Below, piece after piece: positions 19,036-26,563 of a DNA stretch of 64,000 nt (position 1 is the stretch's first letter; each line of letters starts with the position of its first letter). Origin of the DNA: Alkalihalobacterium chitinilyticum (lineage in GTDB: Bacteria; Bacillota; Bacilli; Bacillales; Bacillaceae_F); contig NZ_JAOTPO010000016.1 in the NCBI RefSeq assembly GCF_029028005.1, positions 33,161 through 97,160 of the forward strand. Direction: 5' to 3'. The position numbers and the translations under genes are program-made. Under the pieces are notes generated by a model. It saw nothing but the letters and a program-made list of their open reading frames with translations, was not told where the DNA came from and made no database searches.

Positions 19036-19110
19036 ATATAACTAGGTGTTCTTTCTTCCTCTCTATGCGCGTATTTATGATTTAAAAGAAAGGCTGGTGA
19101 GGTGAAACCT

Positions 19111-19290
19111 ATGATGATGAATTCACCCTTTTTCTGCAGTCAATGTGGCAGAGATTTAGTAACTCCGTCAAAAGAAGATAACGAGAAAGTATGTCCTGAC
19201 TGTCTGCCTAAAAGTGAGTTGCAACATAAAGAGAAACACGTCTATAAAGGACTATTAGGAGAGTCCACCTGGTGGCAGAAGCGCAAATAA
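19111..19290 (+). CDS. Small zinc-ribbon protein
   Basis: The 59-residue protein has two CxxC knuckles (CSQCGRD and CPDCLP, 17 residues apart), the pattern of a rubredoxin-like zinc ribbon, followed by a basic, aromatic tail (LGESTWWQKRK). GAGGTG is 6 nt before the ATG at 19111; a GTG at 19102 overlaps that site and is less likely. A terminator follows at once, so it is a single-gene unit. Function unknown; such proteins often bind nucleic acid or partner proteins. Confidence 0.7.
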   Translation: MMMNSPFFCSQCGRDLVTPSKEDNEKVCPDCLPKSELQHKEKHVYKGLLGESTWWQKRK

Positions 19291-19301
19291 TGCGCTTTTT
19301 T
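19279..19301 (+). terminator. Terminator after the zinc-ribbon gene
   Basis: AGCGCA/TGCGCT hairpin followed by TTTTTT, overlapping the last codons of the gene. Confidence 0.8.
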
Positions 19302-19374
19302 ATTTGAATTTTAGTAAAAGAAAAAGCCTCCCGCAAACAAAAACACTGTTAACGAGAGACTTATCTTTATGATG

Positions 19375-20979
19375 TTACCCTTCTATATCCCGCTTGTTAT
19401 AACCCATAAACCCTATGACCACAAGAACACCAGCAATACCTATTAAACTAATGATTGGTAATACTGTCACCTCTTCGACTGGAAATTGTGGAACGTGCGC
19501 AAACGGGGAAATCTTCTCCATCCACGTTGGAAGTTGCAGTAGTCCACCTAAATAGACAACAAAGAAAGAATAGCCTAGGTACAACCAAGTGAGACTAGTC
19601 AGCTTTGGAAAAGATCCTATTAGAAATACCGCTAATCCGATTAACAAAAACATAGCTGGAAAATAAACCATACCGGCTTTTACTATTGAAGTAAATAAAA
19701 TCGCTTCCTCCATTACTGAGACAGCGGCAGACCAAAGTCCGACTATTGCCAGAACGAACACGACTGCCCCAAAAATAATGGAGACCATGAGATAGCTTCC
19801 CATCAGTTTTGTTCGCGATACAGCCCTTGCTAATAAATGTTCTGTCATATTCTTTTTTTCTTCACTTTTAAGTTTGAGAACGAAAAGAAGTGCAGGAACC
19901 GTACAGATGATCGAGATCACTAACATAAGCATCGGTAAAAATTGTTCAACTAAAGAAAAACCTTCAACGGGAGCTAAAAATTCTGCCATCATTTCATTAC
20001 TATCAAAAAAGTACTCTAAATCCCCTAACACAGAACCATAAGAAGCTCCTAAGATGAACATCCCAATCGCCCAGGCAACTATTCCTGTCCGTTGCAATCG
20101 AACAGCTAAACCAAATGGGCTTTGAAGGAAGCGCGATGCATGTTTTTTACCTGGTCTCGATTGTAAGAAACCTGCTCCTAAATCACGAATTGTATTTAAA
20201 TAAAACGTTATAACCAACAGGGCAATCGCTGCACCAATCGTCAAAATAACGGGCCACCAGTAATTAGTAACGTATGCTTGTGTCCCGACAACCCATCCAA
20301 GCGGTGAAAACCAAGAAAGGGTTTCATTACTTACATCTCCAACGGCCCGGACTAAATAAGCTCCACCTAATACCGCAAACGAAAGTCCAATTGTCCCCCT
20401 AGAGTTTTCTGACAGCTGTGCAAACAAACCCGTAACACTAGTAAAAAAGATACCCGTTGCCCCGATAGCTGCCCCGTATAAAAGGGATCCTTGTAAATCC
20501 ATACTTTCTATTTGCAACGCATACAGTCCTAAACCTGTAATCAATGCTAAAAGGACATTCGCACCAACCATGACAAGTACCGAAGACGTAATATTCGATA
20601 ATTTACCGACTGGAAGGGAACGAATTAACTCTATCCTTCCCTCTTCTTCATCCGCACGAGTATGGCGAGTAACAAGTAAGATGCTCATGATCGCTACAAC
20701 AATAGCTGTAAATAACAGCATTTGGTGGGCAAACATTGCTCCTGATGTGTAATTGTCAAATCCGTAACCAGGTCCGACCATGGCGATCATTGCTGGATTT
20801 TTCATTGTTTCAGCAATCGCTTGCCGCTCTTGCTCGGTTTGATATAAACCCGTATAAGATGAAGCGATGATTACATTCATCAAACTAATCGAAAGCAACC
20901 AAACAGGCAGCCTCACACGGTCCCGCTTGATGATCAGGCGAGCCAACACTCCTGTTTGATTATATAGATTTTTCCACAT
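19375..20979 (-). CDS. ABC-2-type exporter permease
   Basis: The 534-residue protein has about twelve hydrophobic helices in two halves and starts with an amphipathic segment followed by LLSISLMNVIIASSYTGLYQ. The loop HTRADEEEGRIELIRSLPVGKL after helix 3 and the second-half SEEKKNMTEHLLARAVSRTKLMGSY are the two elbow/coupling regions that contact the ATPase. It is encoded 2 nt after the ATPase gene, so translation is coupled. It resembles the tetronasin/polyketide-type exporters (double-length permeases). The substrate is unknown; a drug or lipid-like compound is likely given the TetR regulator. Confidence 0.85.
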   Translation of the reverse strand: MWKNLYNQTGVLARLIIKRDRVRLPVWLLSISLMNVIIASSYTGLYQTEQERQAIAETMKNPAMIAMVGPGYGFDNYTSGAMFAHQMLLFTAIVVAIMSILLVTRHTRADEEEGRIELIRSLPVGKLSNITSSVLVMVGANVLLALITGLGLYALQIESMDLQGSLLYGAAIGATGIFFTSVTGLFAQLSENSRGTIGLSFAVLGGAYLVRAVGDVSNETLSWFSPLGWVVGTQAYVTNYWWPVILTIGAAIALLVITFYLNTIRDLGAGFLQSRPGKKHASRFLQSPFGLAVRLQRTGIVAWAIGMFILGASYGSVLGDLEYFFDSNEMMAEFLAPVEGFSLVEQFLPMLMLVISIICTVPALLFVLKLKSEEKKNMTEHLLARAVSRTKLMGSYLMVSIIFGAVVFVLAIVGLWSAAVSVMEEAILFTSIVKAGMVYFPAMFLLIGLAVFLIGSFPKLTSLTWLYLGYSFFVVYLGGLLQLPTWMEKISPFAHVPQFPVEEVTVLPIISLIGIAGVLVVIGFMGYNKRDIEG

Positions 20980-20981
20980 CG

Positions 20982-21896
20982 CTATTCACCTCCAACCCCA
21001 TTAGTTGAGGTGTGCCCGCTACCTTCATAGTGACGCATAAATAAATCTTCAAGCGTCGGTGGTGAGCTTTCTAATTTAAGCAGACCAAACTGACTCACAT
21101 GTTTCATTACAGCATCTAGTTCTTCTCCATCGACTTGGAATGAAAGAGCATTTCCTACAATTTCCACATCATGAACACCTTTTAATTCATTAATAGATAA
21201 AACCGGCTGTTTCGTTTCCACGAGTAAATTCGTTCTCGTTAAATGACGAAGTTCGTTTAACGTTCCAGTCTCAATAATCGCTCCTTCACGGATGATACCG
21301 ACCTTATCACATAATTTTTCGACTTCAGATAAGATATGGCTTGAAAGCAGAACACTTTTACCTTGTTGTTTGGCCTCATTTACTTGCTCTTGAAAAAGTC
21401 TCTCCATTAACGGGTCGAGTCCAGATGTCGGCTCATCAAAGATATACAGGTCAGCATCCGAAGCAAATGCCGCAACTAAAGCCACTTTCTGCCGATTTCC
21501 TTTCGAATACGTTCTGCACTTTTTCGTTGGATCTAATTTGAAAATTTCAATGAGTTCCTCTCGTCTAGCCTTGTTAGTTGCTCCTCTAAGCTTCATAAAT
21601 AAATCAATAACTTCGCCCCCGGTAAGGTTCGGCCATAAGTTCACATCCCCCGGTACATAGGCAATTCTCTTATGGATTTCTACGGCGTCTTTCCATGCAT
21701 CCAGACCAAAAATTTGGGCTTCTCCTTCAGTCGCTTTTAAAATGCCGAGCAATACACGAATCGTTGTAGACTTGCCGGCTCCATTTGGACCAATAAATCC
21801 ATAGATTTCACCTTTATTCACTTCCATATTTACACCGTCTAGAGCCTTAAAGCTTCCAAACTTCTTGGTTAAATTTGTTGTTTTTAATATCGTCAT
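20982..21896 (-). CDS. ABC transporter ATP-binding protein (DrrA/CcmA-type exporter)
   Basis: The 304-residue ATPase has Walker A GPNGAGKST near residue 38, a signature-like YSKGNRQKVALVAAF (in place of LSGGQ), Walker B LYIFDEPTSGLDP, the H-loop SSHILSEVEKL and a C-terminal ~85-residue extension ending SSPPTLEDLFMRHYEG, typical of drug-exporter ATPases. It energises the adjacent permease. It is divergent from the tetR gene with 178 bp between; that gap holds inverted repeats that could be operators. Confidence 0.92.
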   Translation of the reverse strand: MTILKTTNLTKKFGSFKALDGVNMEVNKGEIYGFIGPNGAGKSTTIRVLLGILKATEGEAQIFGLDAWKDAVEIHKRIAYVPGDVNLWPNLTGGEVIDLFMKLRGATNKARREELIEIFKLDPTKKCRTYSKGNRQKVALVAAFASDADLYIFDEPTSGLDPLMERLFQEQVNEAKQQGKSVLLSSHILSEVEKLCDKVGIIREGAIIETGTLNELRHLTRTNLLVETKQPVLSINELKGVHDVEIVGNALSFQVDGEELDAVMKHVSQFGLLKLESSPPTLEDLFMRHYEGSGHTSTNGVGGE

Positions 21897-21972
21897 GGCG
21901 ATGCTCCCCCAATCTCATGGATAAAAATGATCTTATTCGTTGCTTAGTTTTGAAATTTTTTAACTTATATAG

Positions 21973-22018
21973 TTCATAATATATATAAATTAAATGCATT
22001 ACAATATGAAATTATGAA
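21973..22018. promoter_or_regulatory. Possible TetR operator region
   Basis: TTCATAAT (21,973) and its complement ATTATGAA (22,011) flank an AT-rich spacer, with a further TATGAA at 22,005, in the divergent gap between exporter and regulator. TetR-family regulators usually bind such a site in this position, but the spacing is long and the assignment is a guess. Confidence 0.3.
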
Positions 22019-22074
22019 ATTTATTGTTTGTTTTGTTACAAAAATTTTATTAAACTTGAAACGAGGTGACAAAA

Positions 22075-22659
22075 ATGGACGGCTTTCAACGACGAAGAGA
22101 ACAAAAGAAGAAGAATATTTTAGAAACGGCGCTATCCCTATTTACGGAATATGGAATCCAAAAAGTATCGATTTCTGAAATTGCCAAAAAAGCAAACGTA
22201 TCTCAAGTTACAATCTATAACTACTTTGAAAGTAAGCACAATCTAATCCACGATGTCTTTATTTATTATGTGGACAAAGCTGCCAATGATTTTGAAGAAG
22301 TTATCTTTAGTGACTTACCTTTTCCTGAAAAAATCCAGAAGATGGTCTTTGCGAAAAAAGAGGCTGCCACTCAAATTCATGAAGAGTTTTATGAGTTTAT
22401 GATGAAAGAATATACAGCAGAGGGCAATTACATTGAGAAGGTGTATATCGAAAAAACTATTCCATACTTCACCAAATTAATTGAAGATGGAAAACAACAA
22501 GGATTTGTGAACCAGGAATTATCTGCGGAGGCGGTTTTATTTTATATCAATATGTTAAAAGACTATGTGCAAAAAGAAGAAGTCTATCAAAAGATCCTCC
22601 CAATTACCGAAGACATTACAAACATCTTTTTTTACGGGATCTGTGGGAAGAAGGATTAA
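22075..22659 (+). CDS. TetR/AcrR-family transcriptional regulator
   Basis: The 194-residue protein has the N-terminal TetR helix-turn-helix (RREQKKKNILETALSLFTEYGIQKVSISEIAKKANVSQVTIYNYFESKHNLI, with the usual tyrosine and phenylalanine of helix 3) and an unconserved ligand domain rich in charged residues. The ATG at 22075 has GAGGTG 6 nt upstream. It is divergent from the ABC exporter genes, the classic arrangement of a drug-responsive repressor and its target. The ligand is unknown. Confidence 0.9.
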   Translation: MDGFQRRREQKKKNILETALSLFTEYGIQKVSISEIAKKANVSQVTIYNYFESKHNLIHDVFIYYVDKAANDFEEVIFSDLPFPEKIQKMVFAKKEAATQIHEEFYEFMMKEYTAEGNYIEKVYIEKTIPYFTKLIEDGKQQGFVNQELSAEAVLFYINMLKDYVQKEEVYQKILPITEDITNIFFYGICGKKD

Positions 22660-22669
22660 AAGCGGGTCC

Positions 22670-22780
22670 TGTCCCCCACTGTGGTAATGCTTTCTCTAGC
22701 GGGAACCAGTGACCTGACGTTCGTTACGGCAATGTTATGCTATTGGGGGCCGGACATTACCAGAATGCTTGCTTTCTTCT
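22670..22780. repeat. Repeat unit copy 1 (CCCCCAcTG..GTAATGCTTT..CTCTAGC)
   Basis: CCCCCACTGTGGTAATGC, TTTCTCTAGCGGGAACCAGT and GACC here align with GCCCCCATTGACGTAATGC, TTTACTCTAGCAGAAGTCAG and GCCACC at 23,142-23,195. The unit is about 50 bp, noncoding, and shares no frame. Confidence 0.55.
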
Positions 22781-22904
22781 AATATGGGCCCGCCTCCTGA
22801 CCTCAGTATGCTCACAAAAGGATTGCGAGGCAAAAGCAAGTTTTTTCAGCTATTTAAAACTTTTTCAACGAAATTAACGCCTATTTGTTTTTTAGATTTT
22901 TTTG

Positions 22905-23095
22905 TGGACTGAGAGGCCCTTATTTCATCAAAATCTATCATTTTATCATTGTCCGCGGACTGAGAGGCCCTTATTCGTCGTATTTCTTGTGTAAAGGACT
23001 GCTTTATGGGGTAATAAGGGCTTTTCAGTCCCCTAAAGTGAAGAAAACGTTGAAATTGACATAAATAAGGCCCCTGGAGTCCGCTAACTTTCCCT
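22905..23095. repeat. Second cluster of GGACTGAGAGGCCCTTATT-type repeats
   Basis: Two direct copies (GGACTGAGAGGCCCTTATT at about 22,911 and 22,966) are followed by two inverted ones (AATAAGGGCTTTTCAGTCC near 23,012; AATAAGGCCCCTGGAGTCC near 23,063). The family is the one seen at 18.6-18.8 kb. A minus-strand frame across it is produced by the repeats and is not a gene. Confidence 0.75.
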
Positions 23096-23139
23096 AGAGA
23101 AGATGATGTTTGGCACCAGTCCCAAAAAATCAACATAAA

Positions 23140-23195
23140 GCGACGGCCCCCATTGACGTAATGCTTTACTCTAGCAGAAGTCAGGCCACCGGCCA
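23140..23195. repeat. Repeat unit copy 2 (GCCCCCATTG..GTAATGCTTT..CTCTAGC)
   Basis: See the copy at 22,670; together the two copies bracket the GGACTGAGAGGCCC cluster. Confidence 0.55.
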
Positions 23196-23506
23196 TTACT
23201 CGTCGACTGCATACAATGGATTATTTTTTGCGATTTTAACTATTTCATTAATCCGTTGGTGTTGTTTTTCCTCACCCCAATCAGTACCTGCAACATATGT
23301 GGTTACGCCGAATATCTTCTCGTTATATCCGTTGTATGCCACATCAAGATCGTGAATAATTCGATGCGAATACAACATAGCTTCTTCATTTCTTTCATAC
23401 AATGCAACTCTTGTGCTAAAATAAAGTTTTTTAGATCTTCGTAAATCGCTTCCGTTACATAACTAAGGTTAGCTTCAAATTCTTCAAGTTTAAAGATTTT
23501 TGATAT
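23196..23506 (-). pseudogene. Broken gene: start codon changed to ATA and a frameshift
   Basis: After a strong AAAAAGGAGG site the frame begins ATA-TCA-AAA-ATC (ATA where ATG would be expected) and reads SKIFKLEEFEANLSYVTEA then IYEDLKNFILAQE. Near 23,410 the meaningful frame shifts to STRVALYERNEEAMLYSHRI, then IHDLDVAYNGYNEKIFGV, ending IAKNNPLYAVDE. Joined, this gives about 100 residues of normal-looking soluble protein. I do not recognise the family. It lies beside a cluster of intergenic repeats, which may mark a decaying region. Confidence 0.6.
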
Positions 23507-23679
23507 TTTGAGCCTCCTTTTTATTTTTCCTGCGTCTATAAGTATAAGCCTGACTATTTTTTCATTTAGTATAGAGCTTAATGGGGTTCTTTACATTAGA
23601 CTCCTATTCTTCTATTCTAAAGTTTGATAAGGTTTTCAAGTAAAAATAGATTGTCCAATACATACGGGGAGATGAACTG

Positions 23680-24204
23680 ATGAAAACGAGTCGAATTCTT
23701 TTCATTGCAATTGCACTAATTATCGCTGTCGTCATTTACGCTTTTAATGCCTTGTCTAATCATGAAACTCTGAATAAGCTGGAACCAGCCGAAACGAGTC
23801 AAACAAGCGAACCAACTCCTGATAATGAGGAAGAACCGATCATAGGAAATATTCCGACTGCAGAAGAAGTGGAGGAAGAGTTTCCTTTAGACTTACCAGA
23901 ACGTGCTGTACAAAATTACATTCACTGGATGTCTCACCAGAAAGTAGCCGCCAGCCAAAAATGGGGCCATATGCAAATCACTCAGGAGAGAATTGAAAGG
24001 TTAATAGAAGTAGTTGAGGCAAATAACTATAGCTATGGCAGAACATATTTAGATATTCTCGAAAGATGGCAAAAAGGAGATTTCAGCCAAGCCGATGAAG
24101 ATCATAACCGAATTTGGCGGTTACAAGGCGGTACGGTTGGAGAAGCAACCAGAGTCTTTACTCCAGAAGAAGAAGCAGAATATATTAGGAAGCACTTTGA
24201 ATAG
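23680..24204 (+). CDS. Membrane-anchored extracellular protein (DUF6241-like)
   Basis: The 174-residue protein has one N-terminal membrane helix or uncleaved signal (ILFIAIALIIAVVIYAFNAL), a low-complexity Glu/Pro/Thr linker (about 30-70) and a conserved C-terminal domain (LPERAVQNYIHWMSHQKVAASQKWGHMQITQERIERL...LDILERWQKGDFSQADEDHNRIWRLQGGTVGEATRVFTPEEE). This domain is found in Bacillus proteins annotated DUF6241, of unknown role. GGGGAGATGAACTG precedes the ATG. It is monocistronic. Confidence 0.7.
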   Translation: MKTSRILFIAIALIIAVVIYAFNALSNHETLNKLEPAETSQTSEPTPDNEEEPIIGNIPTAEEVEEEFPLDLPERAVQNYIHWMSHQKVAASQKWGHMQITQERIERLIEVVEANNYSYGRTYLDILERWQKGDFSQADEDHNRIWRLQGGTVGEATRVFTPEEEAEYIRKHFE

Positions 24205-24213
24205 CATCATTAA

Positions 24214-24245
24214 ACCCATAAGCTTAATTAGCTTATGGGTTTCTT
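24214..24245 (+). terminator. Terminator after the DUF6241-like gene
   Basis: CCCATAAGC/GCTTATGGG stem with a 7-nt loop and a T-rich tail. Confidence 0.85.
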
Positions 24246-24355
24246 CTTACTTTATCAAATTCTAGTAAAGAACTATTCTTTTAAGAGGAATGCTCCTATA
24301 TATTCATAAATTTCCTTAATATCTTCTTTTGAATCCATCATACATCTTCGTAATT

Positions 24356-24392
24356 TTAAAAAAGGATGAGGCCAAGCCTCCTCCCCTTTCCA
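24356..24392 (-). terminator. Terminator after the DUF2922 gene
   Basis: On the minus strand GGAGGAGGC/GCCTCATCC with a TTG loop is followed by a T run. Confidence 0.8.
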
Positions 24393-24404
24393 AACCACCA
24401 TTGA

Positions 24405-24620
24405 TTAAAACTCAATCGTTTCAACCGTGCGATCCACGACACGCGCACTTTTTTTCGCTACAAGATTACCACCAGATGATGTAAACGCATTTTGTGCGAT
24501 AATCTCATCCATCGCTGCACTAATCGCAGCGGTATCCACTGGATAAACAGGGTTGTCCAATGAAATCGTAACGTTTTTTGCTAACTCGTTTTCAAAGACT
24601 AATTCCAGTTTTTTCGACAT
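24405..24620 (-). CDS. DUF2922 protein
   Basis: The 71-residue protein matches DUF2922 (KLELVFENELAKNVTISLDNPVYPVDTAAISAAMDEIIAQNAFTSSGG). Proteins of this type occur beside a DUF1659 gene in many Firmicutes; the role is unknown. It lies 39 nt downstream of the DUF1659 gene on the same strand, with GGAGGGAATGAG before the ATG. Confidence 0.82.
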   Translation of the reverse strand: MSKKLELVFENELAKNVTISLDNPVYPVDTAAISAAMDEIIAQNAFTSSGGNLVAKKSARVVDRTVETIEF

Positions 24621-24659
24621 CTCATTCCCTCCTCTCTATTCAATAGTCACTACACCCAA

Positions 24660-24875
24660 TTAAAGATCAAGCGCATACGTGTTGGCACGGTCCACTTTGT
24701 AAGGCATCCAGCCTTGAAGCGGAATTAACGCATCCGCAACAGCTTTTAACTGTTCGTTCGTCGCAGCTGTTTTAATGTTATTGAAGCTCTTTGTTTTCAA
24801 GATCGGTTCACCAATTTGGTTGTAACCCGACTCAAATACAATAATTAATCGTGAATTTGAAAGCATCCTTGTCAT
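24660..24875 (-). CDS. DUF1659 protein
   Basis: The 71-residue protein matches DUF1659 (LIIVFESGYNQIGEPILKTKSFNNIKTAATNEQLKAVADALIPLQ). Both this and the following DUF2922 protein are exactly 71 residues, small and beta-rich, and form a two-gene operon ended by a terminator. AAAGGGGATGAC precedes the start. Function unknown. Confidence 0.82.
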   Translation of the reverse strand: MTRMLSNSRLIIVFESGYNQIGEPILKTKSFNNIKTAATNEQLKAVADALIPLQGWMPYKVDRANTYALDL

Positions 24876-25268
24876 CCCCTTTCACTATGTATATATGGAG
24901 ATGAGGATGAAAATGGTGAAGGAAGAACTAATTTTATTTAAGAAACTTGATCTTTCATACTAATCGTCTATCAATTCACAAAAAATTATTAATTTGATAT
25001 CGATCGTACGTCGCCAAATCATTTTTCTTGAAACCTATAGGGGCTAAGCTATTCCGTTAATTGAGAACGCCTGTACTTCCCCACATTAAAAAATCAAAGA
25101 ATCATATGGGAACAAAACAATAAAGTTCGAAAACTTGATAAGAAGAAAGAAAACAAACAAGAGCTTACATTCAAGCTTTACAAAAAATAATTCAAATTGA
25201 CTCACCGTTTTCCCTTCGAACTCTGTATATACCTAATGAAGGAATGATACAAAGAGGGGGATTTTAAA
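24876..25268. other. Intergenic region, no gene seen
   Basis: About 390 bp of AT-rich DNA between the divergent DUF1659 and winged-helix genes. No coding frame, RNA gene or strong hairpin is apparent apart from a ribosome site (AAAGAGGGGG) before the plus-strand gene. Confidence 0.5.
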
Positions 25269-26123
25269 ATGAAGTCAGGCCGAATTGAACAATACAGATC
25301 ATATAGTCAGTTTTCAACACTTGAGGAATTTAACAAATCTAATAAAATGGCACTAGACATCCACGGTCACCACTTTACGAAAGGTGAAAGAATTGCATTT
25401 GAAGTTCTTACACGTTTTAGTGTGAAAGTACTCGGAGTTTGTAATGCACGCATCTGTAAATTAGTACAAGCCTGCCAAGGTGAAAAAGGCGGCATTTCCA
25501 GGTCAACCTTTGAACGAATGCTTAGAAAAGCAAAATCCTTAGGGATCATCTCGATTAAACATACCGTACGTGAAACGGGCGGTTATGCCCACAGCGTGTA
25601 TATTTTTAACCGGTTTGACACGCCCAATCATGAACAATTGACATCGCGTAAAAACGATAAAAAGCCCCAACCACCAAAGGCTGATGAGCACAAAAATCAA
25701 CCGGAAACTCATTTAGTTGAAACAAAAACATCAAAGGATAAAGATCTTCGTCAAGACCAGGTCAAAAAAATCGATCAAATTGACATGACAGAACTAGACC
25801 ATTCGTTCATACCAGATCATGTGCCAACGCTGTTCATTAAAGTCGTCAAACCATTCTTTAACCGTGCTAAGGATATTTGCGGTCTATGGGATCGAGCCCA
25901 AATCGCCTATCGATCCGCTAAGTTCCCGACCACCACGTCGATCGATTCGATGCTACCGACGATTGTGCACGCATTCAAACAAACCGTCTATCGGTATAAG
26001 CAAAAGCGAATCCAAACTGGCTTTATGCCTTATTTTTACGGGACGATGGCGAACTTACTGACTGTGGAGAAACGGAAGATGGTTGCTGAAAAACCTCGGT
26101 GGGGGCAGTGGTTGGAGAGATAG
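25269..26123 (+). CDS. Winged-helix DNA-binding protein of unknown role
   Basis: The 284-residue protein has an N-terminal winged helix (about residues 38-115: FTKGERIAFEVLTRF...ISRSTFERMLRKAKSLGIISIKHTVRETGGYAHSVYIFNRF), a charged linker (about 118-175) and a C-terminal helical domain (VPTLFIKVVKPFFNRAKDICGLWDRAQIAYRSAKF...GFMPYFYGTMANLLTVEK). The layout resembles replication-initiator-like or DnaD-like proteins of Bacillus chromosomes, but I cannot name it. It ends 97 bp left of the prophage attachment site, so it is host DNA. AAAGAGGGGG is 8 nt before the ATG. Confidence 0.7.
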   Translation: MKSGRIEQYRSYSQFSTLEEFNKSNKMALDIHGHHFTKGERIAFEVLTRFSVKVLGVCNARICKLVQACQGEKGGISRSTFERMLRKAKSLGIISIKHTVRETGGYAHSVYIFNRFDTPNHEQLTSRKNDKKPQPPKADEHKNQPETHLVETKTSKDKDLRQDQVKKIDQIDMTELDHSFIPDHVPTLFIKVVKPFFNRAKDICGLWDRAQIAYRSAKFPTTTSIDSMLPTIVHAFKQTVYRYKQKRIQTGFMPYFYGTMANLLTVEKRKMVAEKPRWGQWLER

Positions 26124-26153
26124 TGTGTGTTTTGGAGTTGGGGTGTTGAAGAT

Positions 26154-26189
26154 ATAAAAAAACGTTTCTTACATCTGTAAGAAACGTTG
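26154..26189 (-). terminator. Original terminator of the rRNA-tRNA operon, now cut off by the prophage
   Basis: AACGTTTCTTACA/TGTAAGAAACGTT hairpin; read on the minus strand it is followed by TTTTTTT. It sits 33 bp left of attL, exactly where transcription from the minus-strand tRNA-Leu gene would have ended before integration. It could also serve the plus-strand winged-helix gene. Confidence 0.75.
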
Positions 26190-26220
26190 AGATTAAAGAT
26201 TAAAGATTATTTGTTATGTA

Positions 26221-26241
26221 ATGGTACCGGTGGTCGGGGTC
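26221..26241. other. attL core
   Basis: A 21-bp sequence from ATGGTACCGG to CGGGGTC, identical to the TpsiC-acceptor end of tRNA-Leu(CAA). Similarity stops abruptly on both sides. It is the displaced tRNA 3' end left by integration. Confidence 0.92.
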
Positions 26242-26287
26242 ATGATAGGTCAAAAAGTATTGAGTTTATAAGGTTTTATGAGGGCTA

Positions 26288-26307
26288 TGTGTAATATTTG
26301 TGTAATA
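26288..26307 (+). repeat. Candidate integrase arm-type site, left
   Basis: TGTGTAATATTTGTGTAATA, itself two copies of TGTGTAATA 11 bp apart, is repeated exactly and in the same orientation at 61,869-61,888. The positions, 47 bp inside attL and 118 bp inside attR, suit integrase arm sites of attP. Confidence 0.65.
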
Positions 26308-26330
26308 AAATTTGGATGTGTAAATTTCGC

Positions 26331-26364
26331 TAGCTGGTGATTTTTTCACCAGCTTTTTTTATAG
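26331..26364 (+). terminator. Terminator near the left prophage end
   Basis: AGCTGGTGA/TCACCAGCT stem with a T-rich loop, followed by a run of T. Confidence 0.8.
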
Positions 26365-26391
26365 TAGCATTATGTTAGCAAATAAAGAAAT

Positions 26392-26432
26392 AATCACCCT
26401 GAGCTGTGACGGGCCAATAGGGTGATTTTTCT
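26392..26432. terminator. Second hairpin terminator near the left prophage end
   Basis: ATCACCCT/AGGGTGAT stem followed by TTTTT on the plus strand; on the minus strand it lies after the ABC-3C operon and may end it. Apart from the two hairpins and the arm-type repeat I see nothing in 26,242-26,563. Confidence 0.65.
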
Positions 26433-26563
26433 TTTGAAATATTAACCTTTAAATGCCGGCCGCTCTTCATCAACCGAATAACCAAGACCAAGACGTTACC
26501 AGCACCTATAGTCTTGTAAAATATTGTATTTTATAACGATTCAATAATCAAGTCCAAACTTGC

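Noticed and set aside
22846..23196. 116-codon minus-strand frame
   Set aside because: It is made of intergenic repeats (the translation repeats IRASQS) and has no homologue-like content or ribosome site.
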